A stretch of 46,824 nucleotides of DNA from an uncultured Candidatus Poseidoniales archaeon (lineage in GTDB: Archaea > Thermoplasmatota > Poseidoniia > Poseidoniales > Poseidoniaceae), in assembly GCA_905182125.1 (NCBI GenBank), contig CAJJAV010000030.1, forward strand, positions 1-46,824, in the 5' to 3' direction. Shown here piece after piece: positions 8,337 to 16,486 of this stretch (position 1 is the stretch's first letter; every line of letters starts with the position of its first letter). The notes under the pieces were generated by a model, which was not told where the DNA came from, ran no database searches, and saw nothing but the letters and a program-made list of their open reading frames with translations. Both the position numbers and the translations under genes were made by a program.

Positions 8337-9038
8337 ATGGATTGGCCAAATTGGGTTCGCCCGGACGCACTGTTTCCATCCCTTTTTTCAACACCACCAA
8401 CAGGCGCTGTACCACAATTCGACCCTGCAACACCGGCATGGGCCATCCTCGACCCAACCTCTGCTCATGGACTCAAGGCACAGCTTTTACAGGCCATCAA
8501 TGACTTCTCACAAGCAACACAAGACCCTGTAGACAGTGGGGCAACAATCGACGAATCACAGGGGCCTGTTGTCGTCCACGCATCAGCGAAACTGGAACCT
8601 TCGGCGCATTTCATCGGACCTTGCCTTGTCGAAGCGGATGCAGAAGTGCGCCATGGCGCTTATGTCCGGCCTTTTTCTTGGATCTGTGCTGGTGCGGTTG
8701 TCGGCCATAACACGGAAGTAAAGCATTCAATTCTCCTTCCGGGGGCAAAAGCACCTCACTTCAATTACGTCGGGGATTCAATCCTCGGCAGGGATGTCAA
8801 CCTTGGAGCCGGAACCAAACTCAGCAACCTCCGCAACGATGGCGGTGAAGTTCATCTCCGCCTCGATGGTTCGCGCCTCGCCAGCGGTCTGCGCAAATTC
8901 GGCGCGGTGCTCGGCGAAGGGTGCCAGCTTGGATGCAACAGCGTTACCAATCCAGGAACCGTTCTTGGGCCACAGAGCGCCGTATGGCCGAACGTGACAG
9001 TGACGGGGCTCCATCCTGAACATTCAACCCACAGGTGA
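8337..9038 (+). CDS. Left-handed beta-helix acyltransferase (GlmU C-terminal-like)
   Basis: From about residue 85 the 233-residue product shows hexapeptide-repeat character (VVVHASAKLEPSAHFIGP, LVEADAEVRHGAYVRPF). It also has the GlmU-like signature APHFNYVGDSILGRDVNLGAGT, with a histidine at the usual catalytic position. This indicates acetyl or acyl transfer to an amino-sugar phosphate. Unlike GlmU, there is no nucleotidyltransferase domain; the first 80 residues are a different, Pro/Phe-rich region. It lies 6 bases upstream of glmM, whose product makes glucosamine-1-phosphate, so glucosamine-1-phosphate acetylation is the likely job (inference). GTG at 8295 is an alternative start giving 247 residues. 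Confidence 0.8.
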   Translation: MDWPNWVRPDALFPSLFSTPPTGAVPQFDPATPAWAILDPTSAHGLKAQLLQAINDFSQATQDPVDSGATIDESQGPVVVHASAKLEPSAHFIGPCLVEADAEVRHGAYVRPFSWICAGAVVGHNTEVKHSILLPGAKAPHFNYVGDSILGRDVNLGAGTKLSNLRNDGGEVHLRLDGSRLASGLRKFGAVLGEGCQLGCNSVTNPGTVLGPQSAVWPNVTVTGLHPEHSTHR

Positions 9039-9044
9039 AACGAA

Positions 9045-10682
9045 ATGATTCGTCGTCTGTTTGGTACCGATGGAATTCGTGGACGGGTTGTCGAAACAAA
9101 TCCAGATGAGGCCCAAGCCATTCTCGCTCTCCATGAACAGCGAGTGATTTGCCCTGCATTGATGCGGGTGGTCGGTGAGGCCCTTGGCCGCACCATGGAC
9201 ACACTCTCTGGTTCAGGAATGAACGTGGTGATCGGTTGGGACGAGCGACCAAACAACCTCAAACTCACGGCAGCACTGACGCTCGGCCTTCGCTTAGTGG
9301 GATGTTCCGTGATTCATGTTGGCCTGTGTGCAACGCCAGCCTTGCACCGAGCACTGCTCCACCACAACGCACGGCTTGGTTGCATGATTACAGCAAGCCA
9401 CAATCCTGTTTCCGATTCAGGGCTGAAGGTGTTCGATGCACGTGGTTTCAAGTCCACCCCGCATTTTGAAGATCATGTCTCAGCAGTCGCCGACGCTCTC
9501 GCATCTGAAGAGCGAGAAATCGACGAGATTGAAGCAGAGGAACTCAGCCAAGCCAGCGAACCATACATTGCCTCAATGGGCGCTTCAGCGTCTCACCCCC
9601 TGTGGCTTACAGAACGCTTTGGACACTTCCAAACCCTCGTGGGCGCTCAAGGTTTTGATGCCTCACACCTTGCCAACCCATTCGTTCTCGATTGTTCGAA
9701 GGGAGCCGCTCACACGTGGCTTGCAGCGTGGCTTTCAGAGCGCGGTATTCACACCGTTGAAGTGAGTGCTGAAGCAGAGGCGTTGAACTTAAACTGTGGT
9801 GCAGGAGATTTCTCTCCAACGCAAACATGGACCTTCAAAGAAGCCGCTTCCTCCTCGCATCGGTTGCTGCAAAACCTCCGCCAAGCCCCTGCGGGCACGA
9901 TTGTTGGTGCCGCGCTTGACGGTGATGGCGATCGGTGCTTGGTGATACAAGCGACAGAGCAGGGCTTCATGGTGGTCGATGGCGACGCTCTTGGCGACGC
10001 CATTCTGAGCGCTGCAGCACACCAAAGCAACCGCCCTTGGCACCTTGCGGCGAGCATCGAATCCGATTTGTCCCTGCTCTCGACAGCGCATCGCCTCCCT
10101 GCCGAGGTAACCGTGATCGAAACAGCGGTTGGCGACCGTTGGCTTTCCAAAGCCCTCGAACACACCCTCCTCACCTCCAAAGCTGCACCATGCTGCTTGG
10201 GCGTCGAAGACTCAGGGCACCTCGTCATGGCCACCCCCCACCCCCATCGCGCTGATGCATGGGCGCTTGTCGGCGATGGGGCTGCAACGCTCGTGTGTTA
10301 CCTTCTTGCGTTCTCGGTCGGCAAGAAGGACCACCACATGAGGCGCGGATGGAAACAACGCCGGTCGGTGAAGGACGTCGACCGTTCTCTTTGGACAGGC
10401 ACAAACACGCTCGCCGATGAAGTTGAAACCATTGCGCAGAATTTTTTCAGCCAACAAGGCACCGTTGATTCTTGGGACCGGCACGGCTTGGAAGGCGAAC
10501 CGAACCTCATGCTGATTTCCTTTACCTTGGATGGTTCCCCGGCTTCACTCGGTGTGCGAAACAGCGGGACACAAGCGAAGATCAGCATTTCACTAAGGCT
10601 TTCACCAGCCATTGATTCTTCTGATATGGGCGTCGTTCTGGAAGAGATAACATCGCTTCTTACATCGGCAATGTGCCAATGA
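9045..10682 (+). CDS. glmM: Phosphoglucosamine/phosphomannomutase family protein
   Basis: The 545-residue alpha-D-phosphohexomutase has all four family sites. The phosphoserine loop is TASHNP with S118, the magnesium loop DGDGDR has D292, D294 and D296, the sugar loop is GVEDSGH, and the phosphate loop RNSGTQAK is near the C-terminus. The N-terminus RRLFGTDGIRG is typical of GlmM. It interconverts hexose-6- and hexose-1-phosphates, and the neighbouring acyltransferase favours glucosamine phosphate as substrate. It is about 100 residues longer than usual GlmM (around 450), with extra sequence around residues 20-45, 145-185 and 425-460. A good AGGTGA ribosome site at 9033 overlaps the upstream stop and fixes the start. 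Confidence 0.88.
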   Translation: MIRRLFGTDGIRGRVVETNPDEAQAILALHEQRVICPALMRVVGEALGRTMDTLSGSGMNVVIGWDERPNNLKLTAALTLGLRLVGCSVIHVGLCATPALHRALLHHNARLGCMITASHNPVSDSGLKVFDARGFKSTPHFEDHVSAVADALASEEREIDEIEAEELSQASEPYIASMGASASHPLWLTERFGHFQTLVGAQGFDASHLANPFVLDCSKGAAHTWLAAWLSERGIHTVEVSAEAEALNLNCGAGDFSPTQTWTFKEAASSSHRLLQNLRQAPAGTIVGAALDGDGDRCLVIQATEQGFMVVDGDALGDAILSAAAHQSNRPWHLAASIESDLSLLSTAHRLPAEVTVIETAVGDRWLSKALEHTLLTSKAAPCCLGVEDSGHLVMATPHPHRADAWALVGDGAATLVCYLLAFSVGKKDHHMRRGWKQRRSVKDVDRSLWTGTNTLADEVETIAQNFFSQQGTVDSWDRHGLEGEPNLMLISFTLDGSPASLGVRNSGTQAKISISLRLSPAIDSSDMGVVLEEITSLLTSAMCQ

Positions 10683-10729
10683 AGGTCGTGGTTGTATCAA
10701 GACTGCTAAGGTTTGCCAAGCGGTTCAGT

Positions 10730-13700
10730 TTACTCGGTCGCCATTTCACCTTCAAAGGTTTGAGTGAGCCATGTCACGACGCCTAAGAGTGCCGCAGATG
10801 CGAGTAATATCGAAAGCAAACCACCAACGGATGAACCGTTGATCAAGACGATGCCTGCAATGATCCATCCAAGCACCAAATCGAGTGCTCCAACAACGCG
10901 CCATCCCTTTCGCAGGGTGAGAATGCCGCTGACCCAAGAGACGGCCGAAGCGATGAGGATGAAGACCACTGCGTAGACTAAACTCGGGAATCCAAAGCAG
11001 CCCAGGAACAGCAAGAGGTGCAACGCCCACAAGCCCGAAGGCAGCCACAATCCATGACGGTTCATGACGGTCCAAGCAACAAACACGACCGTGATGCACG
11101 CCATTATGGAAGCGACGAGGAACATTGGAATCGCAGGGGCGCCAATGATGCTGGGCCCCCAGGCCATGATTCCTTGAATCACCAAAGGAAGCGTAACCCA
11201 CGCCACGAGCACAGGCGCAGGTTGCTGCCACCAAACACTTCGGCGTGCGGTGCAAATCAAAGCGAGAACACCTGCAAATCCGATGGAGAGGACGGCGACT
11301 GAAAGCAACCATGCGGAGCGGCCTGCGGCCCCACGGTGATCTTGCATACCTCGCGAAATCCTTTTTCCTTCGACCCAATCAAACCCGAGCACTGCCCCGA
11401 TGAGTACGGTTTCAATTCCAAGCAAAGGAACTGAGGAGGTGATTCCGAACGAAGTGAAAGGATCGACGTTGAATGGAAGCGGAACTTCGCCGCCGATCAA
11501 CAAGCAAATGATGCGGTCCAGCATGGCGAGGAAAACAATGCCTTCGAGGGCATTTGGCAGCCTCAAACCAAGATCGTTGCGACCGATGAGGCCAAGCCCC
11601 GCGAGCATCACCAATCCTGCCACAAGGACAAGCAGGTGAACGGTGTCCTCGAGCACCACGACAGAATTACCCGCTCGACCTGCAACGTGGACCAAGACCA
11701 AACCAGCCATGGCTACGGCAATCGGGGCTTCAATACCCATCACATCTGGCAAGCGCAATCCGATTTCGTTTGCCCGCAAACGGGCAGCACCGACAAAGAG
11801 GAGGGAGACCAGCACACCAAAGGCCAAGCTCATCAGCGTGTTACCAGTAACGAACGAGAGGAATGTTGTGGCGAGAATAGTGGTGATGAGGAACATCAAG
11901 GCGATGGTGGGCTGGTGATGAATATCGCCGACTTCAAGGTCGAATTCCCCAGAAGTCCCTTGCTTCTTCGATCGCTTGCGTTGTTTCTCAGCAAGGGCCA
12001 GAAGTTCTGTGTCAATCATTCGCAGTGATGGCTGGCTCGGGTTTGCAGCCTCAGCCGTAGGGGCCTGTGTCGCTTGCGTCAACTGCACGACTTCACCAGA
12101 AACATCGAGTCCAGCATTGGACCGTTCCAACAGATCCAATGCGACGTTGTCGCCGCCTTGTGCCGAGGCTGTGATGAAGGCTTGCATGCGCTGCCGTTTC
12201 TCTTGAATCCGTTCCATACGATCTTCGCGACGGGCGAGGGCGCGCAATCCTGAACGGAATTCGCCTTGGACGGCGAGGTACATTCCGGAGGATACGAAGG
12301 CCAGAATCGCTGCGAGGATGACGAACGACATGCTCAAAGTGCTTCCAGCCAAAGCCATTGTGACGATGAGGCCGAGCGCTGCAAAGGCAGGCGGCAAGAG
12401 CTTCTCCAAGGTGGCAGCACGAGCCAGATAGAAGGTGAGGGCGACAAGGCCAACACCGCAGAGAACGAGCAGGTTCATCTCTGACGACAGCATTTTGTCG
12501 CTCCCCGTCAACCCGACATTGGCGATTGGTTCGAGGCTAATGACGATGTAAAATGCTGAGATAAACCCGAGCATTAAGGTCAACAAACGTCCCGGCAAAG
12601 CCTCGGTCAATTCGAGATCTGCAAGGGACGCACCCTCGCTCTTCCGCCGGTCAGCAGCCAGCAACATCAGTCTGCACGCAGCCACCATAATCATAGCCCA
12701 GAAGGCCGATTGACCGTATTGCCAAACAAGAACAAGAGCAAAAACACCCCAGACGGTCATCAGACTGCGAGGCTTTCCAAGGTGCTTTCCGCGCCACACC
12801 ATCAATGCATGACCGATGAGCAACATGCCCATCACCACAAGCAATCCTGGCATGGGCAACCCTCCCGGTCGAGCGACAGCCCAAACGACAATAACTGAGA
12901 ATACGAAACTTAAATTCCACAGTTTCGCCATACCTGAATCACGGAACCTCGCCCCGAGTTCAGAGGCACCGGTAAGTCTGGCTGCAAGGTTCAACCCTGT
13001 TTCTCCATGGTGAACGTTGACGGTGATTTGCTGAACGACCAAGACCCCCATCCAGACCGCAAGGTCGATTTCATCCAAAGCGATTGGTATCAAATCCATC
13101 GAGATGAGTCTTGCTTCAGCATTGGTTGCGAATAAAACCAGCCATACCCACGGCCCAAGCACGGCTGTTCCAGCGATTGAAGGGGAATCGCGTTTCACGG
13201 CAAGCCAAGACAGACCGATCCAGACGAGGCCTTGGGAGACAAGCAGTAACCGAGCGGTATCCTTACTTTCACCAGCAGGAATCAACAGGGTGAGCAAGAG
13301 GACGATGATACCACCACCCATCCAAAGGACGTGGTCTGAAACTGAGGTTTGGTTTCGCAACAATGCGGCTGAAGTGAGGGCGGCGGTGATGGCAGCATAG
13401 AGGCTGTAGCCACTCATTCCGCCGGGCAACGACACATCGAACGCACCCGAGGACAAGAGGGCTAATCCAGCGAGCATGAAGGGAGCAGGATAGAGGATGA
13501 ACGGTGCGAGATTTTTGATGTGAACGCCACGAACGACAAGATAAGACGCACTGAATGCTGAAACCAAGAGCAGCAACTGAGCAAGAGCATAACCGGTCTC
13601 AAGGCGATGGGCTGCAATCGCCAACAATGCTCCAATCATCCCAAGGCCAACTGATACCGACCATAATGCAGGCTTGCCAAGGCCGAGTGCTTGCAGAGCG

Positions 13701-14698
13701 CTTGAGAACCAATTTTCTTCACGAACGAACTGAGCGGCGACAACAGCGTTTGTGGCCGTCACACCAGCCATGAGGAGGAACAAGAGCAAATCGTCTTCGA
13801 ACGGCACCACCTGGACGCCAAATATCATCCAATCATTGGAAAGAGCGTGGATACCCACCCAAAGGTAAGATGAGGCAATACCGAGGCTTGCGAGGTTCCC
13901 CGACCTTCTCATGAACGCCAGGCTATGCATGAGCAGTGTCCCAGTTCCAATCATAATGGCCACACCAATCTCGCCGTAAAGAGCGCCAGCAGCGCTTCCA
14001 ACGATGAGGAGGATCAACGTTGCTTGTGCAGCGATTGCATCTTCGTTATGCCGCTGAGCAAGCATGATGTTGCCTCCAACAACAGCAAGCAGAGCGACTC
14101 CAAGTGTTTCATTTGCACCAATGGGGGATGCATCAAACCAGCCCCAGTGCCACGAATCCAGCACAAGGCCGTAGAATAATTTCATCGAGATGATGACCCA
14201 AGTAACGCCGAGTAAACGCATGGATGTTTTCGGGATCCATCGTTCACCGAAGTACAGGCCAACCAGGCCCATGAAAAACAGACCGAGACCGCTCAGAACA
14301 GGGGTCAGAACCGTGCCAACAAGAGCGCCAATAGCGGACCAAACCAAAACCATGGCCACGAGTAAACCAAGGCTCAATCGGCGCTCACCGTGCACGGCGA
14401 GATCTTCGACGGTGTCCATTTCAGGAACCCGATGCACGGTTCCATCACGCTGTATGGCGCCGGGCGCATTGCTCACATCGTCGCCAGATGAGAAAATTGA
14501 AACAATTTCACCAACCGCTTCATCGATGTCGTGTTCTTTGACAGCAGATTCAACAGGAGCTAATGGCTCATCGGGTTCCTCTTGAGTGACCATGAAGGAA
14601 TCGAGAGCGATGCCCTTTGGACGCTGAAAATCTCGTTTCCGCAACACCTCGTCGCGGGACGGAGGGGGGGTTGATTCATCCCCTGGAACTTCAGCCAT
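10730..14698 (-). CDS. Very large polytopic membrane protein of unknown function
   Basis: This 1322-residue protein has a soluble acidic N-terminus of about 120 residues. Roughly two dozen or more hydrophobic segments follow, grouped before and after a charged central stretch (about residues 812-930) that includes a coiled-coil-like run (RREDRMERIQEKRQRMQAF). The segments are short, regular and linked by brief loops. The layout resembles the very large DUF2339-type membrane proteins, but I see no diagnostic motif and do not assign a family. The start at 14698 (MAEVPGDE) is preceded by GAGGAGCGGGGG, a plausible ribosome site; an upstream ATG at 14779 looks less likely. It stands alone between the convergent glmM and the divergent pckA. 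Confidence 0.75.
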   Translation of the reverse strand: MAEVPGDESTPPPSRDEVLRKRDFQRPKGIALDSFMVTQEEPDEPLAPVESAVKEHDIDEAVGEIVSIFSSGDDVSNAPGAIQRDGTVHRVPEMDTVEDLAVHGERRLSLGLLVAMVLVWSAIGALVGTVLTPVLSGLGLFFMGLVGLYFGERWIPKTSMRLLGVTWVIISMKLFYGLVLDSWHWGWFDASPIGANETLGVALLAVVGGNIMLAQRHNEDAIAAQATLILLIVGSAAGALYGEIGVAIMIGTGTLLMHSLAFMRRSGNLASLGIASSYLWVGIHALSNDWMIFGVQVVPFEDDLLLFLLMAGVTATNAVVAAQFVREENWFSSALQALGLGKPALWSVSVGLGMIGALLAIAAHRLETGYALAQLLLLVSAFSASYLVVRGVHIKNLAPFILYPAPFMLAGLALLSSGAFDVSLPGGMSGYSLYAAITAALTSAALLRNQTSVSDHVLWMGGGIIVLLLTLLIPAGESKDTARLLLVSQGLVWIGLSWLAVKRDSPSIAGTAVLGPWVWLVLFATNAEARLISMDLIPIALDEIDLAVWMGVLVVQQITVNVHHGETGLNLAARLTGASELGARFRDSGMAKLWNLSFVFSVIVVWAVARPGGLPMPGLLVVMGMLLIGHALMVWRGKHLGKPRSLMTVWGVFALVLVWQYGQSAFWAMIMVAACRLMLLAADRRKSEGASLADLELTEALPGRLLTLMLGFISAFYIVISLEPIANVGLTGSDKMLSSEMNLLVLCGVGLVALTFYLARAATLEKLLPPAFAALGLIVTMALAGSTLSMSFVILAAILAFVSSGMYLAVQGEFRSGLRALARREDRMERIQEKRQRMQAFITASAQGGDNVALDLLERSNAGLDVSGEVVQLTQATQAPTAEAANPSQPSLRMIDTELLALAEKQRKRSKKQGTSGEFDLEVGDIHHQPTIALMFLITTILATTFLSFVTGNTLMSLAFGVLVSLLFVGAARLRANEIGLRLPDVMGIEAPIAVAMAGLVLVHVAGRAGNSVVVLEDTVHLLVLVAGLVMLAGLGLIGRNDLGLRLPNALEGIVFLAMLDRIICLLIGGEVPLPFNVDPFTSFGITSSVPLLGIETVLIGAVLGFDWVEGKRISRGMQDHRGAAGRSAWLLSVAVLSIGFAGVLALICTARRSVWWQQPAPVLVAWVTLPLVIQGIMAWGPSIIGAPAIPMFLVASIMACITVVFVAWTVMNRHGLWLPSGLWALHLLLFLGCFGFPSLVYAVVFILIASAVSWVSGILTLRKGWRVVGALDLVLGWIIAGIVLINGSSVGGLLSILLASAALLGVVTWLTQTFEGEMATE

Positions 14699-14887
14699 GA
14701 CCCCCGCTCCTCTTGCTCCCTTGAATGCTTTCTCGCCATTCTGGCAACCGCAGTGCGATTTGCCCCACACCCTCCGCACCCCAACCTCTAATCGGAGGGC
14801 TCCGACGCAATCACCGCCCCCCCATTGTCGACGATTGATAGGCGTTCCAGCCGCAAGGGTTGTAGAGGGCCCGTTTTAGGCATTGGC

Positions 14888-16486
14888 ATGGCCGAAGCCC
14901 ACGGGACCCCAACAGGGAACCTTTCTTCGTATGGAATCACCCCTGCTGGTGATGTGTACTGGAACCACGATGCCCTTACGCTGATCGAACTCGCAGTTGC
15001 TCGTGGTGAAGGCGTGTACAGCGCTGACAAAGCCCTTGTCACCGAGACCGGTGAACGAACCGGGCGGTCACCAAATGACAAGTTCATCGTCGACGAACCT
15101 TCGACGACCGAAGACATCAACTGGGGCGATGTCAACATTTCAACCGATGCTGAAACCTTTGTTCGAATGCGCGCTAAAGTTGTTGAATACCTCTCTGCTC
15201 AGGATTCATTGTTCGTCCAAGATTTGTACTGCGGTGCTGATTTTAGCGAAGCATTGCCGATCCGTGTGATCAACCACAACGCTTGGCATAACGCCTTTGC
15301 CCGCAACATGTTCATCCGCCCGAGCACAGAACAACTCGAACATCACACCCCTGAATTTACCGTTCTCCACGCTCCTCATTTCGAAGCGAGCCCAGAAGAC
15401 GGATTGAATTCTCAATGCTTTGTCATCGTCAACTATGCTGCAAAGGAAGTGATCATTGGCGGAACCCGCTACGCTGGAGAAATCAAGAAGTCGATTTTCT
15501 CAGTGATGAACCTTATTCTTCCAAAGAAAGGCATCCTCCCAATGCATTGCTCAGCCAACACCACCGGCGAGAACACAGCCATTTTCTTCGGCCTGTCTGG
15601 CACTGGAAAAACCACTCTTTCCGCAGATCCAAAGCGGGCCCTTATCGGCGACGACGAGCACGGATGGGGCGCAAATGGCGTGTTCAACTTTGAAGGCGGC
15701 TGCTATGCAAAACTCATCGATTTGTCTGAAGAAGACGAACCGGCAATCTTCGGTACAACCCGAAAGTTCGGAACCGTCCTCGAGAACATTGTCATGGATG
15801 AAGATGGCGTGCCAGACTTCCACGACACTAGAAAAACTCAGAACACCCGTGGCTCCTATCCAATTGAATTCATCGAAAACCGTACCCATGATTCGAAAGG
15901 CGGTCATCCACAAAACGTGATTTTCTTGACCTGTGATGCATTTGGCGTCCTCCCTCCGATTTCGCGACTTACCCCCGCTCAAGCAGCATACCATTTCATC
16001 TCAGGCTACACCGCTAAGGTTGCCGGCACCGAAATCGGCGTCAAAGAACCGCAAGCGACTTTTTCAGCTTGCTTTGGGGAACCTTTCATGCCCATGCACC
16101 CCGGCGTCTATGCTGGTCTGCTTTCCACCAAGATGGCTGAGCACGGGGCAAAGGCTTGGCTCATCAACACCGGCTGGTCTGGCGGCGCATACGGCGTCGG
16201 CAACCGAATGAAAATCCGTCATACACGCGCCATGCTCAACGCAGCATTGGATGGGGATTTGGAAGATGTCGAATTCGTCAAAGATCACCGATTCGGTTTC
16301 GAAGTTCCAGTGGAGTGTCCAAACGTGCCATCCGAAGTGCTCCAACCGCGCAGCACCTGGGCGAATAAGGATGACTTTGACACAACAGCAGACAAACTTG
16401 CAGCTATGTTCAACGAGAACTTTGCTCGATACGCACAGGGAGTCTCAGAAGCAGTGAACGCTTCGGCACCATCACCGCTTGCTTGA
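14888..16486 (+). CDS. pckA: Phosphoenolpyruvate carboxykinase (ATP)
   Basis: This 532-residue enzyme converts oxaloacetate and ATP to phosphoenolpyruvate, CO2 and ADP, the first committed step of gluconeogenesis. It shows the ATP-type P-loop GLSGTGKT (residues 235-242), followed by the metal-binding IGDDEHGW and the substrate-binding NTGWSGG and YGVGNRMKI segments. The N-terminal RTGRSPNDKFIVDE segment is also typical. Its length fits the family norm of about 530-540. I chose the ATG at 14888; an in-frame TTG at 14825 adds 21 residues with no family resemblance. The ATP-type enzyme is mainly bacterial, so its presence among archaeal genes suggests old lateral transfer. Its stop abuts that of polC. 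Confidence 0.95.
   Translation: MAEAHGTPTGNLSSYGITPAGDVYWNHDALTLIELAVARGEGVYSADKALVTETGERTGRSPNDKFIVDEPSTTEDINWGDVNISTDAETFVRMRAKVVEYLSAQDSLFVQDLYCGADFSEALPIRVINHNAWHNAFARNMFIRPSTEQLEHHTPEFTVLHAPHFEASPEDGLNSQCFVIVNYAAKEVIIGGTRYAGEIKKSIFSVMNLILPKKGILPMHCSANTTGENTAIFFGLSGTGKTTLSADPKRALIGDDEHGWGANGVFNFEGGCYAKLIDLSEEDEPAIFGTTRKFGTVLENIVMDEDGVPDFHDTRKTQNTRGSYPIEFIENRTHDSKGGHPQNVIFLTCDAFGVLPPISRLTPAQAAYHFISGYTAKVAGTEIGVKEPQATFSACFGEPFMPMHPGVYAGLLSTKMAEHGAKAWLINTGWSGGAYGVGNRMKIRHTRAMLNAALDGDLEDVEFVKDHRFGFEVPVECPNVPSEVLQPRSTWANKDDFDTTADKLAAMFNENFARYAQGVSEAVNASAPSPLA

Noticed and set aside
14698-14779. N-terminal extension of the large membrane protein to 14779
   Set aside because: The added 27 residues are Cys/Gly-rich and poorly membrane-protein-like, while 14698 has a nearby purine-rich ribosome site.
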